DNA from: Janthinobacterium silvisoli
GTDB lineage: Bacteria > Pseudomonadota > Gammaproteobacteria > Burkholderiales > Burkholderiaceae_D
Direction of reading: 5' to 3'
Length of the DNA stretch: 64,000 nt
NCBI RefSeq assembly: GCF_014200725.1
Contig: NZ_JACHCL010000003.1
Coordinates: forward strand, 124,001-188,000
This document shows, one piece after another, positions 36,539 through 46,215 of the stretch. The first letter of the stretch is position 1; every line of letters begins with the position of its first letter. Position numbers and translations under genes: made by a program. The notes below the pieces were generated by a model, which saw nothing but the letters and a program-made list of their open reading frames with translations, ran no database searches and was not told the origin of the DNA.

Positions 36539-36622
36539 GGTGGGTTTGTTTCGTCAGCTGTATATCAATCATAACCGCACGGCCTGCGCCGGCGGCGGGC
36601 CAGCGCGGTCGTCTATGGCGAC

Positions 36623-37714
36623 TCAGCGTCCGGCAAACTCGTTCAAATAATTCACTAATGCTTGCACGCCCTCGATCGGCATCGCGTTATAAATCGCTGC
36701 ACGCATGCCGCCGACGGACTTGTGCCCCTTCAGTTGCAACAGGCCGCGCTGCTTCGCGCCGGCCAGGAATGCATCGTTCAAACTGTCGTCGCGCAGATAG
36801 AATGGAATCGTCATGCGCGAGCGGTATGCGGGGGCGACCCGGGTCTGGTAAAAGTCGTCCGCATCGAGCGCCGCATACAGCAGCGCCGCTTTCTCAATAT
36901 TACGCTGTTCCACGGCAGCCACGCCACCCTGTCGTTTCAGCCACTGGAAAACCAGGCCGGCGATGTAGATGGAATAAGTGGGCGGCGTGTTGTACATCGA
37001 CTCATGTTCAGCGACGATGGTCCAGTCAAACGCCGATGGACAAATCGGCAGCGGCTTGCCCAGCAAGTCTTCGCGCACGATGACCACTGTCAGGCCGGCC
37101 GGACCGATATTTTTTTGCGCGCCGCCGAAGATGACGCCGTATTGCGACACATCGATCACGCGCGACAGGATGTGCGAGGACATGTCGGCCACGATGGTGG
37201 TCCCGGCCGGCACTTGCGGTACGTGCTGGTATTCCACGCCATCGATGGTTTCATTGGTGCAGATATGCAGATAGGCGGCGCCCGGCGTCAGCTTCCAGTC
37301 AGACACTGGCGGCACGCCGTCAAAACCGCTGGCCTGCGACGAGGCGGCCACGTTGACGTTGGCATACTTGGCCGCCTCCTTGATCGACTTGCCCGACCAG
37401 GTTCCGGTGTGGACGAAGTCGACGGTGGCAGGCTGCGTGGCGCCATGGCCCACCAGATTCATCGGGATGATGGCGTTCTCGCCCAGGCCACCGCCCTGAA
37501 GGAACAATATCTTGTAATTGTCGGGCACGGCCAGCAGCTCGCGCAGATCGGCCACCGCCTGGCGATAGATGGAGACGAACTCGGGACCACGGTGGCTCAT
37601 TTCCATCACCGACATGCCGCTGCCGCGCCAGTCCTGCATTTCAGCGGCCGCTTGCGCCAGCACTTCCTTGGGCAGCACGGCCGGGCCGGCGGAGAAATTG
37701 TAGATGTGAGTCAC
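36623..37714 (-). CDS. serC: Phosphoserine aminotransferase
   Basis: 363 residues; a PLP enzyme for serine (and pyridoxine) synthesis. The N-terminus [16 protein letters not shown] is diagnostic. The PLP lysine is in [20 protein letters not shown], and MSHRGPEF and [14 protein letters not shown] are further signatures. It stands between the DUF2059 gene (downstream of gyrA) and pheA, the standard Burkholderiales order. Confidence 0.95.
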   Translation of the reverse strand: MTHIYNFSAGPAVLPKEVLAQAAAEMQDWRGSGMSVMEMSHRGPEFVSIYRQAVADLRELLAVPDNYKILFLQGGGLGENAIIPMNLVGHGATQPATVDFVHTGTWSGKSIKEAAKYANVNVAASSQASGFDGVPPVSDWKLTPGAAYLHICTNETIDGVEYQHVPQVPAGTTIVADMSSHILSRVIDVSQYGVIFGGAQKNIGPAGLTVVIVREDLLGKPLPICPSAFDWTIVAEHESMYNTPPTYSIYIAGLVFQWLKRQGGVAAVEQRNIEKAALLYAALDADDFYQTRVAPAYRSRMTIPFYLRDDSLNDAFLAGAKQRGLLQLKGHKSVGGMRAAIYNAMPIEGVQALVNYLNEFAGR

Positions 37715-37740
37715 GATACGGTCCTAGTCTGATGGTGGGA

Positions 37741-38289
37741 TTATTGCGATGCGAGTATCTTCTGCACGATTTTTTGAATGACGGCATTAGTGCGCGGCAT
37801 TAGCACGCGCTGACTGATCGCCATCGAATCGGCTGTCAGCTCAGGTGTGATGCTGACCATTTTCTGACCCAGCGGCGATGCGTAGAACGCAGCCAGGCCG
37901 CGCACTTCCTGCACCGTGTAATAACGCGCGTACAAGGGCACCATTTCCGTACGCATTTCAGCGATCAAGGCAGGATCCGTCACCACCTTCCCAATCGCCG
38001 CAGACGCTTCCGGAATAAATTTTTCAAGCAGCTCGCTCACTTGCGCCTCGTCCTCGGCACTCAGCTTGCGGCCGGCCTTGGCCGTCTGCAAGGCGCTCTG
38101 GCGCAGTATGGCAGGCATCACCTGCATCATCTGACCCATGGTTTTGCGCGCCATGTCATTAAACTGCATGGTATCGAGCAGTTGCTCAACCGCGACCTTC
38201 ATTTCAGGAGAGACTTCATCCTTGGCCCAGGCCGGCGCAGCGAACAGCAAGGCTATCGAGGCAAGCGAAACGGCAAATAATTTCTTCAT
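37741..38289 (-). CDS. DUF2059 exported protein
   Basis: 182 residues with a signal peptide (MKKLFAVSLASIALLFAAPA-WA). The helical DUF2059 domain is recognised by the pattern VRGLAAFYASPLGQKMVSIT near the C-terminus. The function of the family is unknown. It is located between gyrA and serC on the same strand, and a stem-loop terminator separates it from gyrA, so it may be the first gene of the serC unit. Confidence 0.85.
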   Translation of the reverse strand: MKKLFAVSLASIALLFAAPAWAKDEVSPEMKVAVEQLLDTMQFNDMARKTMGQMMQVMPAILRQSALQTAKAGRKLSAEDEAQVSELLEKFIPEASAAIGKVVTDPALIAEMRTEMVPLYARYYTVQEVRGLAAFYASPLGQKMVSITPELTADSMAISQRVLMPRTNAVIQKIVQKILASQ

Positions 38290-38328
38290 GTTTTTAAACG
38301 ATGGCTAGAAGGGGGAAACCATAAACAA

Positions 38329-38352
38329 TTGGGGCTCCCGAAAGAGCCCCAA
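38329..38352 (-). terminator. Terminator after gyrA
   Basis: A 9-bp stem TTGGGGCTC / GAGCCCCAA with a six-base loop lies immediately after the gyrA stop. The T tract on the minus strand is short. Confidence 0.65.
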
Positions 38353-38357
38353 TGATC

Positions 38358-41030
38358 TTACTCCGGCTGGGCCGGATCGACAGGATCGGCCGGCTCTGGT
38401 GCGGCCGCTACACTGGCCGCCTCCGTCGTCAGTTCGACTTCGTCGATATCGGTCTCTACCACACGCTGCAGGCCCGACAGCTTGGTACCGTCTTCCACGG
38501 CGATCAGGGTCACGCCTTGCGTGGCGCGGCCCATTTCGCGGATTTCCGACACGCGGGTGCGGATCAGCACGCCACCGGTGGTGATCAGCATGATTTCATC
38601 GCTGGTATTGACCAGGGTCGCGGCAACCACTTTACCGTTGCGCTCGCTCGTCTGGATGGCGATCATGCCCTTCGTGCCACGGCCATGGCGCGTGTACTCG
38701 GTGATCGGCGTACGCTTGCCGTAACCGTTTTCGGTGGCCGTCAGCACCGACTGCTGCTCGTTCTCGGCCACCAGCAGCGCGATCACGTGCTGGCCTTCTT
38801 CCAGGTTCATGCCGCGCACGCCGCGCGCCGTACGGCCCATCGGACGCACATCGTTTTCATCGAAGCGCACTGCCTTGCCCGAATCGGAGAACAGCATCAC
38901 GTCGTGCTTGCCATCGGTCAGCGCGGCGCCGATCAGGAAGTCGCCCTCGTCCAGGTCGACCGCGATGATGCCGGCCTTGCGTGGATTGCTGAAGTCTTTC
39001 AGCGGCGTTTTCTTCACGGTGCCGAGGCTGGTCGACATGAACACGTAATGGTCTTCCGGGAAGGTGCGGTTCTCGCCCGACAGCGGCAGGATCACGGTGA
39101 TCTTTTCGTTGTCTTGCAGCGGGAACATGTTGACGATAGGCTTGCCGCGCGAGTTGCGCGAGCCTTGCGGCACTTCCCACACCTTCAGCCAGTACATGCG
39201 GCCACGATCCGAGAAGCACAGGATGTAGTCGTGCGTATTGGCGATGAACAGCTGGTCGATCCAGTCTTCCTCTTTGGTCGCCATCGCCTGCTTGCCGCGG
39301 CCACCGCGTTTTTGCGCGCGGTATTCGGAAATCGGCTGCGCCTTCATGTAGCCGGTGTGCGACAGGGTCACCACCATGTCTTGCGGCGTAATCAGGTCTT
39401 CCGTTTCCAGGTCGGTGGCGTTCAGTTCGATCTGCGAGCGGCGCACGTCTTTCTTGCCGGCGCCGTATTCGTTCATCGCCAGCGTCATTTCATCGGTGAT
39501 GATGACGGTGACGCGTTCAGGCTTGGCCAGGATGTCGAGCAAGTCAGCGATATGATCCATCACTTCCTTGTACTCGTTGACGATCTTGTCCTGTTCCAGG
39601 CCGGTCAGGCGCTGCAGACGCATCTGCAGGATCTCTTGCGCCTGGTCGTCCGACAGCTTGTACAGGCCGTCTTTCTGCATGCCATAGTGCGCCGGCAGAT
39701 TTTCCGGACGGTAGGCGTCGATGCCTCCTGGCGTATTGCCATCGCCGGTACGGGCCAGCATTTCGCGCACCACGGACGAATCCCAGGCGCGCGACATCAG
39801 TTCGCTCTTGGCGATCGGTGGCGTCGGTGCCGCCTTGATGATGGCGATGAAGTCATCGATATTGGCCAGCGCAACGGCCAGGCCTTCGAGCACGTGGCCG
39901 CGTTCGCGCGCCTTGCGCAGTTCGAACACGGTGCGGCGCGTGACCACTTCGCGGCGATGCGCCAGGAAGCATTGCAGCATCTGCTTCAGGTTCAGCAACC
40001 GTGGCTGGCCATCGACCAGGGCCACCATATTCATGCCGAAGGTGTCTTGCAACTGGGTCTGCTTGTACAGATTGTTCAGCACCACTTCCGGCACTTCACC
40101 ACGTTTCAGCTCGATCACCACGCGCATGCCCGATTTGTCGGACTCGTCGCGGATGTCGGAAATGCCGTCCAGCTTTTTGTCGCGCACGTTTTCAGCGATG
40201 CGCTCCAGCAAGGACTTCTTGTTGACCTGGAATGGCAGCTCGTCGACGATGATGGCGATGCGGCCGCCATCCTTGCCGTATTCTTCAAAGTGCGTCTTGG
40301 CGCGCATGACCACGCGGCCACGGCCCGTGCGATACCCATCGCGCACGCCAGAGACGCCGTAAATGATGCCGCCGGTCGGGAAGTCCGGCGCCGGGATCAG
40401 CTCGATCAATTCATCGATCGTGCATTCCGGATTGCGCAGCACGTGCAACGCGCCGTTGATGACTTCCGTAATATTGTGCGGAGGAATATTAGTCGCCATG
40501 CCGACTGCGATACCGGACGAGCCGTTGATCAGCAGGTTAGGGATGCGCGTCGGCAATACCGTCGGTTCCTTTTCCTTGCCGTCATAGTTGGGCGCGAAGT
40601 CGACGGTGTCTTTATCGATGTCGGCCAGCAATTCGCTGGCAATCTTGTCCAGGCGGCACTCGGTGTAGCGCATCGCCGCGGCGGCGTCGCCATCGACGGA
40701 ACCGAAGTTACCCTGGCCATCGACGAGCGTGTAGCGCAGCGAGAAGTCCTGGGCCATGCGCACCAGGGTGTCGTAGATCGATGCGTCACCGTGCGGGTGG
40801 TATTTACCCATGGTGTCGCCGACCACGCGGGCGCATTTGACGTAAGGACGGTTCCACACGTAGTTCGACTCGTGCATCGAGAACAGGACGCGGCGGTGCA
40901 CTGGCTTCAAGCCATCGCGCACATCCGGCAAGGCACGGCCGACGATCACGCTCATGGCGTAATCGAGGTAGCTCTTGCGCATCTCTTCTTCGAGGGAAAT
41001 AGGAATTGTTTCTTTTGCGAATTGATCCAT
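38358..41030 (-). CDS. gyrA: DNA gyrase subunit A
   Basis: 890 residues; the DNA-cutting and rejoining subunit that, with GyrB, introduces negative supercoils. The N-terminus runs through the winged-helix domain; the catalytic tyrosine is Y122 ([10 protein letters not shown]). The quinolone-resistance-determining region reads GDASIYDT at residues 81-88, so position 83 (E. coli numbering) is alanine rather than serine. The GyrA box is present in the C-terminal beta-pinwheel as QKRGGRGKQ. The tail is acidic ([11 protein letters not shown]...). It is divergent from ompA. Confidence 0.97.
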   Translation of the reverse strand: MDQFAKETIPISLEEEMRKSYLDYAMSVIVGRALPDVRDGLKPVHRRVLFSMHESNYVWNRPYVKCARVVGDTMGKYHPHGDASIYDTLVRMAQDFSLRYTLVDGQGNFGSVDGDAAAAMRYTECRLDKIASELLADIDKDTVDFAPNYDGKEKEPTVLPTRIPNLLINGSSGIAVGMATNIPPHNITEVINGALHVLRNPECTIDELIELIPAPDFPTGGIIYGVSGVRDGYRTGRGRVVMRAKTHFEEYGKDGGRIAIIVDELPFQVNKKSLLERIAENVRDKKLDGISDIRDESDKSGMRVVIELKRGEVPEVVLNNLYKQTQLQDTFGMNMVALVDGQPRLLNLKQMLQCFLAHRREVVTRRTVFELRKARERGHVLEGLAVALANIDDFIAIIKAAPTPPIAKSELMSRAWDSSVVREMLARTGDGNTPGGIDAYRPENLPAHYGMQKDGLYKLSDDQAQEILQMRLQRLTGLEQDKIVNEYKEVMDHIADLLDILAKPERVTVIITDEMTLAMNEYGAGKKDVRRSQIELNATDLETEDLITPQDMVVTLSHTGYMKAQPISEYRAQKRGGRGKQAMATKEEDWIDQLFIANTHDYILCFSDRGRMYWLKVWEVPQGSRNSRGKPIVNMFPLQDNEKITVILPLSGENRTFPEDHYVFMSTSLGTVKKTPLKDFSNPRKAGIIAVDLDEGDFLIGAALTDGKHDVMLFSDSGKAVRFDENDVRPMGRTARGVRGMNLEEGQHVIALLVAENEQQSVLTATENGYGKRTPITEYTRHGRGTKGMIAIQTSERNGKVVAATLVNTSDEIMLITTGGVLIRTRVSEIREMGRATQGVTLIAVEDGTKLSGLQRVVETDIDEVELTTEAASVAAAPEPADPVDPAQPE

Positions 41031-41614
41031 TGGCGGTTCGACTGATCTCAGGCTGTGGTTAACTTATCTGTTACGCAATGTATGAGCAATACTGCATATC
41101 CTAGGCGGCTGTGGTCGTGGACCCCTGTACCGCGCGCTGCTGGCGTGGCCTGGTGCCCATCCGTGACAGTCAAGCGCACGATTTTAGCATGCGCGCCCTG
41201 CGATCAGTACAAATTGCCAGGTCAGCAAAAATTAACAGTTTGCATCAGGACCACGCAGCCGGTGCTGGCTCAGTACGGTGGCCCGTGCTTGTCAAGAGGA
41301 CACACTAATGCACAATAGCAATATGAGTTCAAGACCCTTGCCCATAAAAGAGGCACAAAAAGTAATCAAATGTTACAGGTGCTTCATAATCGGGCATTTT
41401 CGTTGCGCAGAAACAACGGGCGGTCTAAAATCCGGGAAGCTTTGATTTAACCACGGTCGTGCACCCCCGGTGCGTGTGGCAAAATAACTGGGAAGTTAAT
41501 TGCTAGTTTCACAATCTGAAACGAGCGCATGTGGTCTACATGATAAAATCTCGGCACGTAGCACCAGTAGCGCAGTGTTGTGCTGCGGATATTACCCCCC
41601 GAAAGGAAAGAAGA
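41031..41614. promoter_or_regulatory. Divergent gyrA/ompA intergenic region
   Basis: 584 bp with no convincing gene on either strand. It must contain the promoters of gyrA (minus) and ompA (plus). An in-frame extension of ompA to 41531 lacks a ribosome binding site, whereas GAAAGGAAAG sits just before the ATG at 41615. Confidence 0.6.
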
Positions 41615-42331
41615 ATGAATAAATTTGTAACGCTGTTTTTCGCTGCAACCGCAGTGATCGCCGGCTCGGCTTCGGCTCAAACCCCAACCTCGCCACCGTT
41701 CGCGCCAGTGACCACCGATCTGAAAGCACCAAGCCCAAAAAGCGCTTATGTGCAAGATGCTCGCGGCGTAATCGTGCGTGATCCATTCGGTCTGTGCTGG
41801 CGTACCGGCTACTGGACACCAGCTGATGCGGTGCCAGGCTGCGACGTTCCACTGTGCGTAGAACCAGAAACCCTGCAAAACGGCAAGTGCGTGGCTCCTC
41901 CACCACCGCCAGTAGCACCAGCTCCTGCTCCAGCACCAGCGCCAGTCGTTGTGCCAGTACCAGTTGCTCCTACCTCGGAAAAAGTCAGCTTCGCTGCTGA
42001 TGCATTCTTCGATTTCGACAAAGCCACGCTGAAACCAGAAGGCAAGGCCAAACTGGACGAGCTGACGGCTCAACTGGGCGGCATCAACCTGGAAGTCATC
42101 ATCGCTGTGGGTCACACCGACTCCGTCGGCACCGATGCTTACAACCAAAAACTGTCGGTACGTCGTGCTGATGCTGTCAAAGCCTACCTGATCTCCAAAG
42201 GCGTTGAAAGCAACCGTGTGTACACCGAAGGCAAAGGCAAAAAACAACCTGTTGCTGATAACAAAACTGCCGAAGGCCGTGCGAAAAACCGTCGCGTGGA
42301 AATCGAAGTTGTTGGTACCCGCAACAAGTAA
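41615..42331 (+). CDS. OmpA-family outer-membrane protein
   Basis: 238 residues with a signal peptide (MNKFVTLFFAATAVIAGSASA). The first ~75 mature residues contain four cysteines that may form disulfides (FGLCWRTGY, PGCDVPLCV, GKCVAP). A Pro/Ala/Val-rich linker follows (residues ~93-120), then a peptidoglycan-binding OmpA_C domain with FDFDKATLKPEG, VGHTDSVGTDAYN and RRVEIEV. It lacks the eight-stranded barrel of E. coli OmpA; this short form is common in beta-proteobacteria and links outer membrane and cell wall. Strong ribosome binding site and terminator, so probably highly expressed. Confidence 0.92.
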   Translation: MNKFVTLFFAATAVIAGSASAQTPTSPPFAPVTTDLKAPSPKSAYVQDARGVIVRDPFGLCWRTGYWTPADAVPGCDVPLCVEPETLQNGKCVAPPPPPVAPAPAPAPAPVVVPVPVAPTSEKVSFAADAFFDFDKATLKPEGKAKLDELTAQLGGINLEVIIAVGHTDSVGTDAYNQKLSVRRADAVKAYLISKGVESNRVYTEGKGKKQPVADNKTAEGRAKNRRVEIEVVGTRNK

Positions 42332-42381
42332 TCACTCCACTGCCCGCGCCTGACAGCAGCAGCAAGTCAGGCGCAGCAGAT

Positions 42382-42410
42382 AAAAACCCCGCCATGGCGG
42401 GGTTTTTTTT
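42382..42410 (+). terminator. Rho-independent terminator after ompA
   Basis: A perfect palindromic stem AACCCCGCCATGGCGGGGTT with eight further T on the plus strand. Confidence 0.92.
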
Positions 42411-42454
42411 CGTCCGTGGCTGCCCGATTGCGAAATTGCCGCTATCATTCCACT

Positions 42455-43150
42455 ATGAACGCCGACCCTCTTGAAATCCAAAAATTCAGTGAGCTGGCCC
42501 ACCGCTGGTGGGACCCCACTTCCGAGTTTCGTCCCCTGCACGAAATTAACCCCCTGCGCCTGGAATGGATCAACGCAAAAGTGCCGCTGGCCGGCAAGCG
42601 CGTGATCGACATCGGCTGCGGCGGCGGCATCCTGGCCGAATCGATGGCCCGCAAAGGCGCCGACGTGACGGGCATCGACCTGTCCGAAAAAGCCTTGAAG
42701 GTGGCCGACCTGCACAGCCTGGAATCGGGCGCCAAGGTGCGCTACAAGCTGATCGCCGCCGAAGCCATGGCCGACGCCGAAGCGGGCCAGTACGACGTCG
42801 TCACCTGCATGGAAATGCTGGAACACGTGCCTGACCCAGCCGCCATCGTGAAAGCCTGCGCCACCCTGGTCAAACCGGGCGGCCACATCTTCCTGTCGAC
42901 CCTGAACCGCAACGCCAAAGCCTATCTGTTCGCCATCCTGGGCGCCGAATACGTGCTGCGCCTGCTGCCCAAAGGCACGCACGACTACGACAAATTCATC
43001 ACCCCGGCCGAGTTGTCGCAATTTGCCCGCAGCGCCGGCCTGGACGTCAACAGCATGCGTGGCATGGGCTACAATCCATTAACCAAGATTTACTCACTTA
43101 ATAACGACACCAGCGTCAATTACCTGGTGGCCTGCACCCGGCCAGCATAG
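42455..43150 (+). CDS. ubiG: Ubiquinone biosynthesis O-methyltransferase
   Basis: 231 residues from the ATG at 42455 ([20 protein letters not shown], the family N-terminus). UbiG performs both O-methylations of ubiquinone synthesis. The SAM-binding motif is [19 protein letters not shown] with the acidic GIDLSE that follows; [13 protein letters not shown] and [13 protein letters not shown] are class signatures. It is followed by gph with 66 bp between and is probably co-transcribed with it. Confidence 0.95.
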   Translation: MNADPLEIQKFSELAHRWWDPTSEFRPLHEINPLRLEWINAKVPLAGKRVIDIGCGGGILAESMARKGADVTGIDLSEKALKVADLHSLESGAKVRYKLIAAEAMADAEAGQYDVVTCMEMLEHVPDPAAIVKACATLVKPGGHIFLSTLNRNAKAYLFAILGAEYVLRLLPKGTHDYDKFITPAELSQFARSAGLDVNSMRGMGYNPLTKIYSLNNDTSVNYLVACTRPA

Positions 43151-43216
43151 GCGGCAAGACCACCACCAGGCGGCTGCGGCCGCCATTTTTCATCCTGATC
43201 CAGCCACACGACCGCC

Positions 43217-43921
43217 ATGACCACTGACCACTTGCCAGCGCCGCGCGCCATCCTGTTCGACCTCGACGGCACCCTGGCCGACACCGCGCCCGACCTGGCA
43301 GCGGCCATCAACCGCCTGCGCGCCCGCGACGGCCTGGCGCCCACCCCCTACGACATCCTGCGCCCCACCGCCTCGGCCGGCGCACGCGGCATGATAGGCG
43401 CGTCCTACGGTATAGCCCCCGGCGAAAGCGGCTACGAAGCCCTGAAAGACGCTTTTCTTTCCAACTACGAAGCAGCCCTGGCGGTAGAAAGCCGTTTATT
43501 TGACGGCATCCCCTTTCTACTCGACGGTTTGACCTCCCTGGGCCTGGCCTGGGGCGTCGTCACCAACAAGGCCGCCCGCTTCACCGATAAACTGGTCGGC
43601 CCGATCGGCCTGGGCGCGGCCGGCTGCGTGATCTCCGGCGACACCATGCCGCACCCGAAACCCCACCCCGCCCCTCTGCTCGAAGCAGCCCGCCGCCTGG
43701 ACCTGGCGCCGGAAACGTGCTGGTACGTGGGCGACGACCTGCGCGACATCCAGGCCGGCCGCGCCGCCGGCATGCGCACCATCGCCTGCGCCTGGGGCTA
43801 CTGCGGCCCGCTCGAGCCACAGCACTGGAAAGCCGACCACCTGCTCGATACGCCACTGGCATTGCTGGAACTGGTGCAGGCTGTGGTGAAGGCAGAGCAA
43901 GAGCGACAGATGGCGGCTTGA
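43217..43921 (+). CDS. gph: Phosphoglycolate phosphatase
   Basis: 234 residues of the haloacid dehalogenase superfamily. The nucleophile motif is ILFDLDGTLADTAPDLAAA, the motif II threonine/asparagine region is VVTNKAARFTDKL, and the acidic motif is WYVGDDLRDIQAGRAAGM. It removes phosphate from 2-phosphoglycolate, for instance after oxidative DNA repair. The position next to ubiG is typical of beta- and gammaproteobacteria. Confidence 0.92.
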   Translation: MTTDHLPAPRAILFDLDGTLADTAPDLAAAINRLRARDGLAPTPYDILRPTASAGARGMIGASYGIAPGESGYEALKDAFLSNYEAALAVESRLFDGIPFLLDGLTSLGLAWGVVTNKAARFTDKLVGPIGLGAAGCVISGDTMPHPKPHPAPLLEAARRLDLAPETCWYVGDDLRDIQAGRAAGMRTIACAWGYCGPLEPQHWKADHLLDTPLALLELVQAVVKAEQERQMAA

Positions 43922-44052
43922 ATTTGATCGCTTGCGCCTGCCAGCGCAAGCCTCCCCGATTCGTCTGGCTCAAACGATTTGAGCATGTGCGCTTGCTTAC
44001 CTCGAATGCATCATGCAAGAGTGTGAAGATTGCGCTACAATGAAGGTTCTGT

Positions 44053-44413
44053 GGGGACGACCTGGTTTCGACGTGGGTTGCAAAGCAGCGCAGGGCATAC
44101 CGAGGGCTGGTTACCTCGTAAATACACCCAGAAAAAACTTAACTGCAAACGATAACTCGTACGCACTGGCAGCTTAATCGCTGCTAGCTCTAGAACACCT
44201 CGTCCCTGGGGTGGGCCGTCAAAAGCTCTGGAGTCATTTACAGGGACTCGTCTGATGCTGGGTTACTTAGCATTCGACTAAATAATAGGTGACTCGCTTG
44301 TATGTAACGTGCACATCCGTGCCATACCGGTTAAATTAAATGATAGTGCTAAGTATGTAGAACTGTCTGTAGAGTGCTTGCGGACGCGGGTTCGATTCCC
44401 GCCGTCTCCACCA
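44053..44413 (+). ncRNA. ssrA: tmRNA (transfer-messenger RNA)
   Basis: About 361 nt. The 5' end GGGGACGACCTGGTTTCGAC and the 3' end GGTTCGATTCCCGCC...CTCCACCA form the tRNA-like half. The internal message at 44145-44177 reads Ala-Asn-Asp-Asn-Ser-Tyr-Ala-Leu-Ala-Ala-stop (GCA resume codon, TAA stop), the degradation tag added to proteins from stalled ribosomes. The 3' part is the integration site of the elements downstream; the 25-bp core at 44389-44413 is repeated at 49826-49850. The gene itself appears intact. Confidence 0.97.
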
Positions 44414-44690
44414 CTGGATAAAAAATAAAGGCCCCCGAGCGCAAGCGACGGGGCCTTTATTTTTTATCCAGGGCGCCGATAGCCGGGTTCGAATCCGCGT
44501 CCGGTACGGACGCGGGGGTTTTGCGGGACTTCGGCGAGCGCAGCTCGCCGCCGCAAAACCGGGTTGCGCTTGCAAGCGCAACCCCCTCCGATTCTTCTGA
44601 CCAGGTTTTAGGATACTGGCTGCCGTTACTAAAAACACCATCCCATACCCAGTCAGTATCGAACCGGCAGAACTGCCCTGGTTTCGGCCC
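44389..44690. repeat. ssrA-3' repeat block, copy R1
   Basis: About 300 bp containing the ssrA core, its terminator, and three more hairpins: CCGCGTCCG/CGGACGCGG (44495-44515), a long stem GGTTTTGCGG...CCGCAAAACC (44517-44560) enclosing CGGCGAGC/GCTCGCCG, and a perfect 24-bp palindrome (44561-44584). It is about 97% identical by eye to copy R2 and is related to R3 and R4. Confidence 0.88.
44414..44471 (+). terminator. ssrA terminator
   Basis: A perfect 22-bp stem starting CTGGATAAAAAATAAAGG at 44414 and closing at 44471, with loop around CGAGCGCAAGCGA. The same hairpin recurs at 49851-49909, and its 3' half survives near 54443-54470. Confidence 0.93.
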
Positions 44691-44699
44691 TTAGCTTCC

Positions 44700-45533
44700 T
44701 GCTGGCGTCACAAGATCGTCGTCGGCAAGCTGATCCCCTGGTTCAGCACCATCATGCGATCGGCGCTGCGCAAGAAAGACGTGCGGGCGAAGCTGGAGCC
44801 CATGAATGCGACTAACAAGACCATGGCCAACATTCAGAGCGTGTTGCGCAAGGCACTGGACGACGCGATAGAGGACGAGCTGATCGAGGTCAACCCGCTG
44901 GCGCGTTGGTGCTATTCCAAGGTCGAGGCGCCGCAGTCAAAGGACGATATCGACCCGTTCACGAAGGAGGAGCAGGCCGCGATTCTTTCGCAGGCAACCG
45001 GCCAGGGGCGCAACCTGTTGCAATTTGCCTTCTGGACCGGCTTGCGCACGTCCGAACTGGTGGCCCTGGACTGGGCCGACGTAGACTTCGTGCGCGGCGT
45101 AGTGATGGTGACGCGCGCCCTCACCCAGCATTCCAAAGCGGCAGAAAGCACCAAGACAAACGCCGGCCGCCGCGAGGTCAAGCTGCTGGAGCGTGCCATG
45201 CATGCGCTGCAGGAACAAAAGGTATTCACCTGGGTGAAGGGCGAGGAAGTGTTTCAAAATCCGCGCCTGGAGCGGCGCTGGGAGGGTGACCAGCCAATCC
45301 GCAAGACACTATGGACTGGCGTCCTGCAAAACGCTGGGGTGCGGTATCGCAACCCATATCAGACGCGGCATACCTATGCCAGCATGATGCTGTCGGCAGG
45401 TGAGCACCCTATGTGGGTGGCAAAACAGATGGGGCATGCTGATTGGACAATGATTGCCAGGGTATATGGGCGTTGGATGCCGGATGCAGATCAGGCGGCC
45501 GGATCAAAAGCGGAAATTGTGTTCGGTCTTTAA
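44700..45533 (+). pseudogene. Tyrosine integrase, 5'-truncated
   Basis: The longest ATG frame is 259 residues (44754), but protein-like sequence in the same frame extends back to about 44700 (WRHKIVVGKLIPWFST), then breaks off at the R1 repeat. Full integrases of this phage type have an additional N-terminal arm-binding domain of 100 or more residues, which is missing. The catalytic core is present: Arg in FWTGLRTSELVALDW, the box NPYQTRHTYASMM, GHADWTMIARVY and the tyrosine in VYGRWMPD. The recombination core may be folded but probably cannot bind its arm sites. Confidence 0.8.
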
Positions 45534-45631
45534 GGATTAAGTCTATAGGCTGGCTGTCATGCAACATTACCTATCCTGACTGAGGGGCAGGAAAGGCCCC
45601 AAAGCGGTCATTGTGCAAGCCATGTGAGCGT

Positions 45632-46189
45632 TCATTTGTATCTAAGAAACTCGACCCTAGCGCCGTGCTCGCCCAGTGCATGGGCCAGCCCAACCGGATT
45701 TGCCACGCGACCAACGTTTGAGTAGGAGTACGGTGAAGTAAATGCCTTATAGAAGACAACCAAGGTCTTCGAGCCGTACAGCAAAAGGTCGCCATTGCTG
45801 ATCATTTCCTTCCTAGTCGCGTTAGCCGGCAGCGCCCCTTGCAGATCTGCATACTTCTCGTTTCCGTTGAGTTCGGCCATATCCAGCGTCAGCGGCAGCA
45901 TTTTGGCAAATGCATGCCCGGTCAGGTTGTCGGACAAGATGACGACGAAGCGACGTTCTCCAACGACCATCCACATACGCGACGCTTCGGGCCTCAGGGA
46001 TGCGCTAGCCGCAACCGGGGCAAGAGCGAATGGCATGGAGGCGGACTGCTGTCGGGCTTCGCAAGCACCGAGGATGAGCATGCCAAGCAACAGGCCCAGC
46101 CTATGCAGGCCATCAGATAGGCGGCGTTCACTCTTGCTGGCCAATGGGTGCCAGGCGCCTTTAAATACCGCTGGCTTGCGTGTAGTCAT
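45632..46189 (-). CDS. Cyclophilin-like lipoprotein
   Basis: 185 residues from the ATG at 46189. A lipobox LGAC (in GMLILGACEARQQ) near residue 43 suggests lipid anchoring; the long N-terminus before it is unusual, and a start nearer to the lipobox is possible. The C-terminal ~115 residues fit the bacterial cyclophilin-like fold (DNLTGHAFAKMLPLTLDMAE, ending in YSNVGRVANPVGLAHALG), whose function is mostly unknown; many lie beside reductases or hydrolases. It is downstream of the MFS gene on the same strand in island I. Confidence 0.8.
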   Translation of the reverse strand: MTTRKPAVFKGAWHPLASKSERRLSDGLHRLGLLLGMLILGACEARQQSASMPFALAPVAASASLRPEASRMWMVVGERRFVVILSDNLTGHAFAKMLPLTLDMAELNGNEKYADLQGALPANATRKEMISNGDLLLYGSKTLVVFYKAFTSPYSYSNVGRVANPVGLAHALGEHGARVEFLRYK

Positions 46190-46215
46190 TGCTTGCCCCT
46201 TCTTTGGTAGACGGA

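Noticed and set aside
38352..41045. An 897-residue open frame on the plus strand opposite gyrA
   Set aside because: It is the antisense shadow of a conserved gene in high-GC DNA; the translation is low-complexity (His/Arg/Val-rich) and matches no family.
44336..44641. A 101-residue minus-strand frame across the tmRNA 3' end
   Set aside because: It overlaps ssrA and its hairpins. Similar frames arise at R2 and R3 because the DNA is repeated, not because a protein is conserved.
44754..45533. An intact integrase starting at 44754
   Set aside because: Integrase-like sequence continues upstream of this ATG to about 44700 and the N-terminal domain is missing, so it is a truncated gene.
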